This document shows, piece by piece, positions 17,077 through 25,946 of a stretch of 64,000 nt of DNA (position 1 is its first letter; every line of letters begins with the position of its first letter). This DNA is from Actinopolyspora xinjiangensis. GTDB lineage: Bacteria; Actinomycetota; Actinomycetes; Mycobacteriales; Pseudonocardiaceae. The notes under the pieces were generated by a model. The model searched no databases. It was not told the DNA's origin and saw only the letters and a list, made by a program, of their open reading frames with translations. The stretch is taken from contig NZ_FNJR01000010.1 in NCBI RefSeq assembly GCF_900104475.1, positions 1 to 64,000 of the forward strand, read 5' to 3'. The position numbers and the translations under genes were made by a program.

Positions 17077-17670
17077 TCAGCCTTTCGCGTCGATGTCGCC
17101 GAACATCTGGGTCCAGTAGTGGGTCCACTCGCTGTCGGCGTCCTTGGCGTATCCCACCCCGAGCTCGGTGAACGAGCAGTTCAGGATGTTCTCGCGGTGG
17201 CCGGGGCTGTTGAGCCACTGCCGGAACGTCCTGGCCGCGTCGGCGTTGCCCGCCGCCACGTTCTCCCCCACGTAGACCGACGGATAACCGGCCCGCTTGG
17301 CCCGGGCGACGTGATCGGTGCCGTTCGTTCCCCTGTGCCCCAGATAGTTCCGCCGGGCCATCTGGGCGCTGTGCCGTCGTGCGGCCTCGTTCAGCACCTC
17401 GTTCAACCGCAGTTTCGGGCACCCGGCGCGAGCACGGGCCCTGTTGGTCAGCCGGAGCATCCGTCGAGCCCGGTCGGGCTCGGCGGGTTCGCCGGGGCGT
17501 TCCGCTCGGTCGTCACCCCCGGAGCCGTCTTCATCGTCGGCCGCGACGTGCTGGTCGGCCCGCTCACCGGCCATCGGACCGCCTCCCTCGGCGGGATCCG
17601 GTGGTGAGATGCCGAGCAGGAGTGTCAGTGGTGCGGCGGCGAGTAGCAGCCGTGTCGGCGTTATGGCCAT
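17077..17670 (-). CDS. Secreted CAP-domain (SCP/PR1-like) protein
   Basis: A 197-residue protein with an N-terminal signal peptide (RLLLAAAPLTLLLGIS), an acidic low-complexity linker (about residues 28-66), and a CAP domain to the C-terminus. CAP landmarks are visible: RMLRLTNRARARAG, HSAQMARRNYLGH with a candidate metal-binding His, YVGENVAAG, WLNSPGHRENILN, and the final THYWTQMFG. It is probably an extracellular or wall-associated protein; bacterial CAP proteins are largely uncharacterised. Confidence 0.9.
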   Translation of the reverse strand: MAITPTRLLLAAAPLTLLLGISPPDPAEGGGPMAGERADQHVAADDEDGSGGDDRAERPGEPAEPDRARRMLRLTNRARARAGCPKLRLNEVLNEAARRHSAQMARRNYLGHRGTNGTDHVARAKRAGYPSVYVGENVAAGNADAARTFRQWLNSPGHRENILNCSFTELGVGYAKDADSEWTHYWTQMFGDIDAKG

Positions 17671-17892
17671 GTACGTCTTCCGGTGTCGTTCGTCCTCTCC
17701 CCACCGCCGGAACGTTTCGCCGTACGGCGGGGAAACCTACTGCGCTGACAACGGAATTGGTACCTCATCCGTGCCGACGCACGCCTCGAATCATCTCCAC
17801 CGGGGGATATGGGAGGCTTTGATTTCACCCGGAGAGGGAACAACGGTTCCGGCAGCCGGGACGTCGCGGTGCGGTGCTGTCGGAACCCGGAC

Positions 17893-17921
17893 ACGGTTTC
17901 CGGCGGGCCCGGGGAAACCGT
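17893..17921. repeat. Stem-loop with perfect 9-bp arms
   Basis: ACGGTTTCC at 17893-17901 and GGAAACCGT at 17913-17921 flank an 11-nt GC loop, immediately followed by a second inverted repeat (ACCGTT/AACGGT). It lies 3' of the 31-codon membrane protein gene (minus strand) and 5' of the CAP gene, so it may terminate the former. The rest of the 385-bp gap 17671-18055 shows nothing else. Confidence 0.5.
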
Positions 17922-18055
17922 TCCGAACGGTCGCGTCCGGCGTCGGAAACCACCGCGAGGGGAGCCCCCGCCACAGCGGAAGGCGTCTCCGCGAGCGGTT
18001 CCGCGAAAGACCCACGTTCGAGCCGGAATCCCCGAGCGGACGTTTCGGGACGCTC

Positions 18056-18151
18056 TCAGATCTGGTTCGCGATGATCAGGAACACCGCGAGAATCCAACC
18101 GTTGATCAGGGTGAACAGGACGGCGAGCTTGTTGGTGACCAGACGGGACAT
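18056..18151 (-). CDS. 31-residue single-pass membrane microprotein
   Basis: ATG at 18151, preceded by GGGGG at 7 nt, opens a 31-codon frame: a short basic N-terminus (MSRLVTNK), one continuous hydrophobic helix (LAVLFTLINGWILAVFLII) and an ANQI end. Size, ribosome binding site and clean amphipathic layout argue that it is real. I do not recognise a family. It is isolated in a gene-poor stretch between the CAP and corA genes on the same strand. Confidence 0.6.
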   Translation of the reverse strand: MSRLVTNKLAVLFTLINGWILAVFLIIANQI

Positions 18152-18695
18152 GACGGTACCCCCATTGTGCAGATCGAAACGGTTTCCGCGCCCGGTACGA
18201 ACCGCCGGGCGAACGGGATTCGCCGCACGATGTGGCCCGTGGTGCCTCCCGGGAATCAGTACGTCACGGCATCGCGGCGTGCGAGTGTGGGAGTCACGTG
18301 CCACATCGCGCCGGGTTTTCGTTCGTGCCTGACGTGTCGGTGTCCGCCCGAGGGGAATCGCCGCCGTCGGTCCCGCCGCTCGGGCAGCGTCGCGGCGCGC
18401 ACCGCGTGGTGCCGCGTCGGTTCCGAGATCCGTCCGTGCCGGATGTGGAGCACGATTCCCTCCCAACCGCGTTCGTCGAGTCGGTGGACTCGGTGGAACG
18501 GCTCGCGCGGGGCTCGGTCGCGAATCCCGTCACCCCTGTGGTTCCCCGGTCGCGCCGGGGCACCACCGGTTCCCTGCCGTTCCCGGACCGCTCGGCCGGC
18601 GGTCCCCGGTCACCGTGTTCTTCTCGTCCCGTGGCGGGGCGTCGCGGCCCTACCCGGTGTGTCGTCGTCACTTCCCGAATCGTTACGGCTGCCGG
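18152..18695. other. Gene-free region between corA and small membrane protein
   Basis: About 540 bp. Several frames are open on both strands but none has a ribosome binding site or protein-like composition. I see no clear terminator or repeat. Confidence 0.5.
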
Positions 18696-19781
18696 TCACA
18701 GCCAGTTGTTCCTGCGGAATATCTTGAACAGCATCACGCAGCAGACCATCATCACCAGCAGGGTCACGGGATAGCCGAACGCCCACTGGGTCTCCGGCAT
18801 CCTGTCGAAGTTCATCCCGTAGACCCCGGCGATCATGGTGGGTGTGGAGATGATCGCCACCCACGCCGAGATCTTGCGCATGTCGGTGTTCTGCTGCAGC
18901 GTGATCTTCGCCAGCGTCGCGTCCACCAGCGTCGTCAGCAGTTCGTCGAAAGAGGCCACCCGCTCCGACACGGTGGCGAGGTGGTCCTCGACGTCGCGGA
19001 AGTAGGAGCGCACCTGATCCGCCACGTGCGGGGTGTGGTCGCCCGCCAGGCGCTGCAACGGTTGCGAGAGCGGCATGACGGCACGGCGCAGCTGCATGAC
19101 CTCACGCTTCATCAGGTAGATCTGTTCCGCGTCGATGCCGGTGCGCGGCGCGAAGACCTCCGTCTCGATCGAGTCGATGTCGTCCTGGATCGACTCGGTG
19201 ACCTCGAGATAGCTGTCCACCACGTGGTCCGAGATGCCGTGGAGCACAGCGGAGGGGCCGAGCGCCAGCTGTTCCGGGGACTGTTCCAGTTCCGCACGCA
19301 CTCTGGTCAGCGCCGCCTGGTTGCCGTGCCGCACCGTGATCACGAAGTCCCGTCCGAGGAAGATCATGAGCTCGCCGCTGCTGACGATCTCGCTGTTCGT
19401 GGCCCTGGCGCGGTCCGGCACGTAGCGCACCGTCTTGAGCACCATGAACAGCGTGTCGTCATAGCGCTCCAGCTTGGGGCGCTGGTGCGCGTGCACCGCG
19501 TCCTCGACCGCGAGCTCGTGCAGCCCGAAGGTCTCGGCGATCCCGTTGATCCGTTCCTGGTCCGGTTCGTGCAGTCCGATCCAGACGAATCCGCTCCGCC
19601 TGCCGCGGACCTCGGCCATCGCCTCTTCGTGGCTCCACTCGCCGGGGAGTCGTTTCCCCTCGACGTAGACCGCGCAGTCCACGACGGACGCGTAGTGCGC
19701 CCCGGCACTGGGAGTACTCCGCGAGCCCCGATCGCCGCGGTTGACGCGGTTACGCAGACCTAGGTTCGGCAGACTGGGCAC
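18696..19781 (-). CDS. corA: CorA family magnesium/cobalt transporter
   Basis: A 361-residue divalent cation channel. A long acidic cytoplasmic funnel domain (VEDAVHAHQRPKLERYDD segment, FVITVRHG strand, long coiled-coil helices) leads to two C-terminal membrane helices separated by the CorA signature YGMNFDRMPE, and ends with a basic RRNNWL tail. The start is GTG 19781, since GGAGG stands 5 nt upstream; the longer frame above it is Pro/Arg-rich and not CorA-like. The leader up to the next promoter-like sequence is long (several hundred bp), which leaves room for leader regulation, but I cannot identify an M-box. Confidence 0.93.
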   Translation of the reverse strand: MPSLPNLGLRNRVNRGDRGSRSTPSAGAHYASVVDCAVYVEGKRLPGEWSHEEAMAEVRGRRSGFVWIGLHEPDQERINGIAETFGLHELAVEDAVHAHQRPKLERYDDTLFMVLKTVRYVPDRARATNSEIVSSGELMIFLGRDFVITVRHGNQAALTRVRAELEQSPEQLALGPSAVLHGISDHVVDSYLEVTESIQDDIDSIETEVFAPRTGIDAEQIYLMKREVMQLRRAVMPLSQPLQRLAGDHTPHVADQVRSYFRDVEDHLATVSERVASFDELLTTLVDATLAKITLQQNTDMRKISAWVAIISTPTMIAGVYGMNFDRMPETQWAFGYPVTLLVMMVCCVMLFKIFRRNNWL

Positions 19782-20338
19782 GGTGACCTCCGGGCAGGGT
19801 TTCGGACTCGCAGCGCCCTCGCGCTTCGGTGTCGCGTGAGCGCATCCCCACCCGCTCCGGTGAATCACCGGTTCTCGGTTCGGCGGATCACCCGGGAATC
19901 GAGGCGGCGCCGGATTCGTGTCGGCCGACACGTTCGGCGGGGATGCGGCCGGTACTGCACGGCAGTGCGCTGTCGGCACCGCTCGAACTGGCAGCGGCGT
20001 CTGGCACGTATCCTCACCTCCGTTTCGGCTCGACTCCGGGGCCTCGGCCGGTGGCCGACCACCCACTCATCCTACTCGTCCGTTCGCGCCGTGTCGGAAC
20101 CGGTGCGTTCCGCGTGTTCCCGTCCGGTGCCGTTCGATGGTTCGTCGTTCGGTGGTTCGCCGGGGGCGGTGGTCCTCGCGGCGCCGCCGTGGAGTGTATA
20201 TAGTGCGACAACCCATCTTTTCGAGTGAAAGTTGACGGTTCTGGGGACGAGGATCGATCAATGTGGTGATCCCTGCCGCGATGTGTTGTCGACAACACGT
20301 GTGCGCCAGGGACGTAACTTCACCCGATAAGGGGTTTC
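19782..20338. other. Gene-free region upstream of corA
   Basis: About 557 bp between the corA start and the Nudix 3' end, both genes on the minus strand. It contains an AT-rich GTGTATATAGTG segment at about 20193-20204, a plausible promoter area, and the perfect palindrome at 20283-20298. No gene seen. Confidence 0.5.
20283..20298. promoter_or_regulatory. Perfect 16-bp palindrome
   Basis: GTGTTGTCGACAACAC is self-complementary over all 16 bases, and the next-but-one flanking pair also matches. It is 40 bp from the Nudix stop and about 500 bp upstream of the corA start. An operator is more likely than a terminator because there is no loop or T-run. The regulator is unknown. Confidence 0.45.
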
Positions 20339-20779
20339 TCAACTGTCGGGGCGGGGTTCGCGGGGCAGGCGGTCCCACTGCTCCAGCAGTTCGGCGAGCC
20401 CTTCGGTGAGCACGCCGGAACGGCGCATTGTGGTGAATGTCGCATGGTCGGCCCACATCGCGTCAGCGGCGTCGTCACCTGGGGAAAGTTCCCAACTGCT
20501 CACGCGACAGGAGTAATCGACGATGTCGTATGTGTAGTGTGATCCCGATCTCGTCAATCGCCCGGCCGGCGGACCGACGGTCGCTGACAGCCCCGTCTCC
20601 TCGGCGATCTCGCGCCGCAGCGCCGTTTCGTCGTCCTCTCCCGGCGCCACCTTGCCGCCGGGAAGTGACCACTCGCCCTGACCAGGATCGTTGGCTCGCT
20701 TGATCAACAACAGCCTGCCGTGCTGGTCGTGGATCACCGCCCCCACGCACCGGATCACCGGAGCTCCGAAGTCCCTCAT
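20339..20779 (-). CDS. NUDIX hydrolase
   Basis: A 146-residue single-domain Nudix protein. The Nudix box runs from Gly42 to Leu64 (GKVAPGE, then REIAEETGL), with every consensus position of GX5EX7REUXEEXGU present. The first strand CVGAVIHDQHGRLLLIKR and GEWSLPGG fit the MutT-like layout. ATG at 20779 is preferred; a GTG two codons upstream is possible. The substrate (oxidised nucleotide, dinucleotide or sugar nucleotide) cannot be told. Confidence 0.92.
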   Translation of the reverse strand: MRDFGAPVIRCVGAVIHDQHGRLLLIKRANDPGQGEWSLPGGKVAPGEDDETALRREIAEETGLSATVGPPAGRLTRSGSHYTYDIVDYSCRVSSWELSPGDDAADAMWADHATFTTMRRSGVLTEGLAELLEQWDRLPREPRPDS

Positions 20780-20923
20780 GGACACACACGGTAGTGAATT
20801 CGACGCCGCTTCCCGAATACTGACCCAAGTGCGCTAAAAACCTGCCGTACAGGCGATGAGTGCGGTACAACGGATCAGCAGGTGCCAGCACTAAACAGGT
20901 CAGTTCAGACGGGGTGCGTGACA

Positions 20924-21085
20924 GTGAACATCAAGAAGATCCTAACCTGGGCCGGGATCGCGTTCCTGCTGTTTTTCCTCATCTCCGCGCCGGATCAGGC
21001 GAGCGAGGTCGTCAACGGCATCCTCGACAGTCTGCGTCAGGCCGCGGAAGCGGTGATCACGTTCATGCGCAATCTGTTCCGTTGA
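20924..21085 (+). CDS. Small membrane protein of unknown function
   Basis: A 53-residue protein beginning with a basic NIKK, one hydrophobic helix (ILTWAGIAFLLFFLIS) and an amphipathic C-terminal helix (ASEVVNGILDSLRQAAEAVI) ending MRNLFR. GTG at 20924 or 20918 is the start, with GGGG about 8 nt upstream. Similar short actinobacterial proteins exist, but I know of no function. The next gene on the same strand is a PH-domain membrane protein. Confidence 0.65.
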   Translation: MNIKKILTWAGIAFLLFFLISAPDQASEVVNGILDSLRQAAEAVITFMRNLFR

Positions 21086-21246
21086 GCGAGGGGTTCCTCT
21101 CCCGTCGGGTCGTCGACCGAACGGTCACACGCGACCGGTGAAGAGCCGGACAAGGCGCACAGTCCGTTTCGGGGCCGGTACTGGCACTGTGAGAACACCG
21201 TGATCGGCCCCGAACGGGAAAGTCGAACCACGCGAGGGTGGTGGCT

Positions 21247-21819
21247 ATGTTCGCACCACGGGATCCTGACGAGTATCTGCTGGAGACCGAGCGACGGGTG
21301 ATCCGAGTTCGTAGGCACTGGGCCTGTCTAGTGTGGGACATCTTCGAGGCCGCCGGTTTCCTCGCGGGCTTCATGATGATCTCCTACCTGTTCCCCGGGG
21401 AGAACTGGCTGCTGCAGAACATCCTGTGGTACGCGGGACTCTTCGTGCTGCTGCGGTTCGTCTACCAGGTACTGGACTGGTACGTGGAACGCATCGTGGT
21501 AACCGACAAGCGGTTCATGATCACCGAGGGCATCCTGATGACCTCGGTGCAGATGATGCCCGTGACCAAGGTCACCGATCTGACCTACTCCCGCAGCGTG
21601 CCCGGAAGGCTGTTCGGATACGGCACGTTGATCGTGGAGTCCGCCGGGCAGATCCAGGCCCTCAACCGCATCGAGTACCTGCCCAACCCGGAAGAGGTGT
21701 TCGACGCGATCTCTTCTCTCGTCTTCGGCGAGAAGAAGGCGCAGCAGGACCGCTTCTCGATGCTCAAGGCCCGCCGCGCCGCCGTCGGCCGGGGCAGGAC
21801 CAAGGTCAAGACCGAGTAG
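21247..21819 (+). CDS. PH domain-containing membrane protein
   Basis: A 190-residue protein with two adjacent hydrophobic segments (LVWDIFEAAGFLAGFMMIS and ILWYAGLFVLLRFVY) followed by a bacterial PH-like (bPH2/YdbS-type) domain: RIVVTDKRFMITEGIL, MMPVTKVTDLTYSRSVPGR and GTLIVESAGQ. The C-terminus is basic. The ATG at 21247 has GAGGG 8 nt upstream; GTGs at 21238 and 21241 are less likely. Function unknown. Confidence 0.85.
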   Translation: MFAPRDPDEYLLETERRVIRVRRHWACLVWDIFEAAGFLAGFMMISYLFPGENWLLQNILWYAGLFVLLRFVYQVLDWYVERIVVTDKRFMITEGILMTSVQMMPVTKVTDLTYSRSVPGRLFGYGTLIVESAGQIQALNRIEYLPNPEEVFDAISSLVFGEKKAQQDRFSMLKARRAAVGRGRTKVKTE

Positions 21820-21931
21820 CGTCGGACTCCGGCCCGGTCCCCGCGCGGGCCGGACTCCGGTGCGGGGACGGCCTCCCGGCGATGTCGCCGGGACGTGTCG
21901 AACGGAGCTCGCATCGGTCACACTGGTGGGC

Positions 21932-22801
21932 GTGCGAATCGACATGCACGTCCACTCCAGCGAGTCGGACGGTACGGACACGCCGGCGGGAGCCGTGCGC
22001 GCGGCTCTGGACGCGGGCCTCGACGTCATTGCGCTGACCGACCACGACACCTCGGCGGGATGGGCCGAGGCGGAACAGGCGGTACGTGACCACGGCCGCC
22101 CCGGGTTCCGGTTGGTTCCGGGGGCGGAGTTGTCCTGCGAGAGCTCCGATGGACGCGGCGGCACCGTCACCGTTCACCTGCTGGCCTACCTGTTCGATCC
22201 CGACTCGCCCGCCTTGCGGGAGGAACAACTGCGCCTGCGGGCGGAACGACGCGAGCGTCTCGAACAGATGGCCCGGCGGATGGCGGGAGACGGTTTCCCG
22301 GTGGATCCCGAGGCGCTGATGGCGGGACTTCCCCCGGACTCGCCCGGCGGGCGTCCCCATCTGGCGCGGGCGCTGGTCGAAGCGGGCACGGTCAACAGCG
22401 TCACCGAAGCCTTCGACAGGTACCTGGGAACCCACGCGCCCTACTACATGCCCCGCGCCGACACACCAGTGCACCGCGCCGTCCGCATGATCGCCGAAGC
22501 GGGTGGCACCACTGTGCTGGCCCATCCGTTCGCCGTCAGCAGGGGGCAGACGGTGACGGCCGAGGTGATCACCGAGCTGGCCGGTCACGGGCTGCGAGGC
22601 GTCGAGATCGACCACCCGGACCACGACGAGGGAACCCGGCGACGGCTGCGCGAACTCGCGGCGGAGCTCGGGCTGGTTCCCACCGGGGGCAGCGACTACC
22701 ACGGCACGAACAAGAACATCCCGATAGGCAGCGAGCGGACTCCGGAGGAGTCGCTGGCTCGGCTGCTCGACGACTGCACCGGAAGCAAGATCATCGGTTA
22801 G
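21932..22801 (+). CDS. PHP-domain metal-dependent phosphoesterase
   Basis: A 289-residue PHP-family hydrolase of the YciV/TrpH type, which hydrolyses 3',5'-nucleoside bisphosphates or short RNA 5' ends in characterised members. Metal-site motifs are visible: MHVHSSESDGT near the N-terminus, ALTDHDT, GAELSCE, VLAHPF, and GSDYHG at the C-terminal end. GTG at 21932 is taken as the start; another GTG lies two codons upstream. Next to a RecB-type nuclease on the same strand. Confidence 0.88.
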   Translation: MRIDMHVHSSESDGTDTPAGAVRAALDAGLDVIALTDHDTSAGWAEAEQAVRDHGRPGFRLVPGAELSCESSDGRGGTVTVHLLAYLFDPDSPALREEQLRLRAERRERLEQMARRMAGDGFPVDPEALMAGLPPDSPGGRPHLARALVEAGTVNSVTEAFDRYLGTHAPYYMPRADTPVHRAVRMIAEAGGTTVLAHPFAVSRGQTVTAEVITELAGHGLRGVEIDHPDHDEGTRRRLRELAAELGLVPTGGSDYHGTNKNIPIGSERTPEESLARLLDDCTGSKIIG

Positions 22802-22976
22802 CGGAGCTTCGACGCCCTGTCCTCCCGGCGACGCGGGGGAGCAGCGCGGTTCCCGCGCCCCCCTCACCGGGGAGTGCGTCGAGCACACCGCTGGCGGAGA
22901 GCCTGCGAGACCCGCTGGTGCTCGCCCCGTTCCTGTCCACGTGGTGGCGGTCGCTGGACTGCGTAGTGTGGACCTC

Positions 22977-23810
22977 GTGCAGGGGCAACTCGCTTTCGAC
23001 GGGATTCCGGAACGACTCACACGGGTGACACCGGCCAAGCTCACGACGTGGTCGAGCTGTCCCCGGCGGTACCGGTTCAACTACGTGGATCGTCCGCGAC
23101 CGGCGCGCGGTCCCGCCATGGCGCACACCACTCTCGGGGCCGCCCTGCACAACGCGCTGCGCGCCCTCTACGAGCTGCCCCCGGCGCAGCGCACACCCTC
23201 CCGGGGGCGCGAGCTGGTGAACCGGCACTGGAAGTCCGAGGGCTTCGCCGGGGCCGAGCAGTCCGCCGACTACCGGGTACGTGCCGGGGACTGGGTGGCC
23301 GACTACGTCGAGCGGCACGGTGCCTCGGCGGAACCGGTCGGTGTCGAAAGATGGGTCAGCGCCACCACGGGTACGATCATCGTGCAGGGCCGAGTGGACC
23401 GTATCGACCACCGTGACGGGGAGCTGGTGGTCGTCGACTACAAGGCGGGTAGGCACACCCCGGGAGTCGGTGACGCCCGGGACTCGCTGGCCCTCGCGTT
23501 GTACGCGCTGGCCACGCGGAGCGCGCTGCACGGCCGGTGCCGCCGGGTCGAGTTGCACCACCTCCGCACCTCGGAGGTCGTGAGTTGGCGGCACACCGCC
23601 GACTCGCTGGCGGAGCACCGGGAACGGGCCGAGCGGTTGGCCCACGACTCCAGCGCGGCGGCCACGGCCGTCGAGGCGGGTGAGGACCCGGACCGGATGT
23701 TTCCGGCACGACCCGGTGCGCGGTGCGCGGCGTGCGAGTTCCGGCGACACTGCCGGGAGGGCAAGCGTGCTGTACCCGAGATCGAGCCCTGGGCGTTGCT
23801 GGGGGAGTGA
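22977..23810 (+). CDS. RecB family exonuclease (Cas4-like PD-(D/E)XK, Fe-S)
   Basis: A 277-residue stand-alone nuclease. Motifs: a Cys in TTWSSCPRRYRFNYVD near the N-terminus, the PD-(D/E)XK core as GRVDRIDHRDGELVVVDYKAG (D, then the D-x-K pair), and a C-terminal Cys trio ARCAACEFRRHC. The four cysteines are placed as in the iron-sulphur RecB/Cas4 nucleases. Widespread in actinobacteria next to PHP or tRNA-related genes. GTG 22977 is chosen; GTGs at 22968 and 22941 are possible. The membrane protein that follows starts 3 nt after the stop, so the two are cotranscribed. Confidence 0.88.
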   Translation: MQGQLAFDGIPERLTRVTPAKLTTWSSCPRRYRFNYVDRPRPARGPAMAHTTLGAALHNALRALYELPPAQRTPSRGRELVNRHWKSEGFAGAEQSADYRVRAGDWVADYVERHGASAEPVGVERWVSATTGTIIVQGRVDRIDHRDGELVVVDYKAGRHTPGVGDARDSLALALYALATRSALHGRCRRVELHHLRTSEVVSWRHTADSLAEHRERAERLAHDSSAAATAVEAGEDPDRMFPARPGARCAACEFRRHCREGKRAVPEIEPWALLGE

Positions 23811-23813
23811 GTC

Positions 23814-24251
23814 GTGCGATCTACCGGATCCGAAGAGGACGGACCAATGCGGGCATCAGCTGATCGAGGTGTCGGCGAAGCGGCGACACAGCCGCGGATC
23901 ACCACCGAGGATCACCGGATCACGACCGGTGACACGGTTCCCACCCTTCCCGTCGAGGGCGGTGGGCGTCCCGTCGGAGCGGGCGGCCGAGCGCTGCGCG
24001 GTGTGGCGGGCGCACTCGTGGCCGGACTGCTGGTCCTGACGGTCGCGCTCGCCGGGGTGCAGCTCTGGGGCCTCACCAGGGGCGGTATCGGCCCCGGTTG
24101 GGTGATGCTGTCGGGACACGTCCTCGCCGCCGTCGCCGCGCTGCTGCTGCAGTCGGCGGCCGACCGCGTTCGCCGACCGGCCGGGGGATGGTACGCACTC
24201 GGGGCGATGGCGGTCGTGCTCACCACCCTGTCCTACTGGTGGTGGTCGTAG
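23814..24251 (+). CDS. Membrane protein of unknown function
   Basis: A 145-residue protein: a polar N-terminal 60 residues, then three hydrophobic segments (GVAGALVAGLLVLTVALAG, WVMLSGHVLAAVAALLL, YALGAMAVVLTTLSYWWW). The GTG at 23814 is set by GGGGGAG at 23801-23807. It follows the RecB-type nuclease with 3 nt spacing. No domain recognised. Confidence 0.75.
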   Translation: MRSTGSEEDGPMRASADRGVGEAATQPRITTEDHRITTGDTVPTLPVEGGGRPVGAGGRALRGVAGALVAGLLVLTVALAGVQLWGLTRGGIGPGWVMLSGHVLAAVAALLLQSAADRVRRPAGGWYALGAMAVVLTTLSYWWWS

Positions 24252-24340
24252 CGTCGCCGTCGCCTCACCTTCCGGTGCCGCCGGGTCGATCGGCCGGGGA
24301 ACCGGCACCGCGTTCCCGACGGTCGCGACACCGAGCGGGA

Positions 24341-25552
24341 TCAGCGGTACGCGAAAACGGTGTCCCCACGCTGCTCCAGCACCACGTCCCCCACGGTCTC
24401 GGTCCTGACCGGTCCTGTCGTCTCCCCGCGGTCGATCGGGATCTCGCCGAGCCGCTCGCCCGTGGCGGAGTCGTGCAAGGCCAGTCCGCCTTCCACCGGG
24501 ACCAGTTGTCGGCCGGCCATGGTATCGGGGGTGCCCAGGGTGTCGCGGACCGTCCAGCGCGGACGGAGCGTCCCGGCGTCGAGCGCTACCGTGTCCCGCC
24601 CCGTGTACCAGTAGATTCCCCCACCCCCTTCGGAGGTCGGCTCGACCCGCACGGTCTGGTCCGGTCGCTCCGAGCCGTTCAGGCGCACGTCGTAGCTCTC
24701 GCGCTGCTTCGCGGACATGTCGTAGATCACGAGCTCGGCGCTGTCCCGCAGCACCACGGCCACCCGTTTCCGGCTCACCGCGACGACCCCGGCCCGATCA
24801 CCGCCGAGCAGTGTGGTCATCACTTCCTCGGGTTGTTCGCCGTCCTCAGGGTTGGCCTCCAGCACGGTGAGCCGGTCGGCGGGTGCTCCTCGGCACTCGG
24901 CGATGACGGCGACCCTGCGGTCGCCCACCGCCGTGCCGGAGTAGTCGCAGTTCGGGCGGTTCAGGTTGTTGTCCGGGATCTTGATGTCGGTGGGGATGCC
25001 GTACTGCTGCGTGCGGACCATGTCCGAACGCCAGGTCTCGAAGAGTCGTTCGCCGGTGGCTGTGACGTAGCTGCCGTCCGACAGCAGCCGGGTACCGAAT
25101 CCCACGTCGGTGTTGCGCTGCGGACCGCGTGTGCCGTCGGAACCGCGCAGCGAGGTCACCGCACTGCAGTTGTGCGCCGTGCGATACACCGCGATCGCGT
25201 TCCCCCACTCGGCGCCGACCGTGCACAGGTCCAGGTCACGGCTGTAGCGCCAGCGGATCTCGCCGCTCTTCGGGTCACGCCCCACCACCTCGCCACCGTC
25301 ACCCGTCACCACGGCCGGGCCCGCCACGACCGGGTGGGTGGTGGCCGCGCTGGGAGCCCGCCAGATCGGTTCCAGCTCCCGAGGCACGCTCTCGGCACGC
25401 GGAATCCGTTCGACGGGGTCGGTGGCGGTGACCAGGTCGGTCGCGCGGGCGGAACTGAACCACCAGAGAGTCCCGGCACCGAGCAGCACCGCCGCGGTGA
25501 GCAGCAGCGCCACGACGATGTCGGTTCTCGTTCGCCGTTCAGGCCGTACCAC
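24341..25552 (-). CDS. Membrane-anchored PQQ-like beta-propeller protein
   Basis: A 403-residue protein with a basic N-terminus, one hydrophobic anchor (IVVALLLTAAVLLGAGTLWWF) and an extracytoplasmic domain of repeated blades (VVGRDPKSGEIRWRY, LVPVEGGLALHDSATGERLG, TVALDAGTLRPRW) typical of PQQ/BamB-like propellers. Two cysteines near CTVGAEWG and HNCSAV could form a disulfide. In M. tuberculosis the counterpart in this position beside the DEAD-box helicase is Rv3212, of unknown function. Confidence 0.8.
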   Translation of the reverse strand: MVRPERRTRTDIVVALLLTAAVLLGAGTLWWFSSARATDLVTATDPVERIPRAESVPRELEPIWRAPSAATTHPVVAGPAVVTGDGGEVVGRDPKSGEIRWRYSRDLDLCTVGAEWGNAIAVYRTAHNCSAVTSLRGSDGTRGPQRNTDVGFGTRLLSDGSYVTATGERLFETWRSDMVRTQQYGIPTDIKIPDNNLNRPNCDYSGTAVGDRRVAVIAECRGAPADRLTVLEANPEDGEQPEEVMTTLLGGDRAGVVAVSRKRVAVVLRDSAELVIYDMSAKQRESYDVRLNGSERPDQTVRVEPTSEGGGGIYWYTGRDTVALDAGTLRPRWTVRDTLGTPDTMAGRQLVPVEGGLALHDSATGERLGEIPIDRGETTGPVRTETVGDVVLEQRGDTVFAYR

Positions 25553-25946
25553 GTCGCCCCCGGTCGCTCACTCCTACGACTGTCCCCTCCCGAGCGAGAC
25601 TACTGATCCGAGTGCCCCGGTGGGGCTGACGGGGTGGACGACCGCCGGTACTCGTGCCGCCGATTGGCCGCTCCCGGTGGAAGAGAACGTCGAACGTCGG
25701 TCTCGCGCCGCTTCGGGCGCCCCGGAGCCTCGGTAAGCCGGTTTCCCGGCACGCGGGCGAGGCGCCACGGGTTCACCGAGTTCGACGCGCGGCCGGGAGC
25801 CCAGGACGCGGCGAGCCCGGGGTGAGCTCCTCGCGATCCGGCCACGCACCACTCCCGAGGTTCGACGTGTGGGCGGGTCCGCGTGGACGAGAACCGCACA
25901 CCCGCGGTACCGGCCGCGCGGGGCGGTCGGTACCCGGTTCTCTGGC
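25553..25946. other. Gene-free region between helicase 3' end and PQQ-protein start
   Basis: About 394 bp. Open frames here are Arg/Pro-rich and lack ribosome binding sites. I see no clear hairpin with a T-run. Confidence 0.5.

Noticed and set aside
19782-20282. Mg-sensing M-box riboswitch in the corA leader
   Set aside because: I could not find the conserved M-box core; length alone is not evidence.
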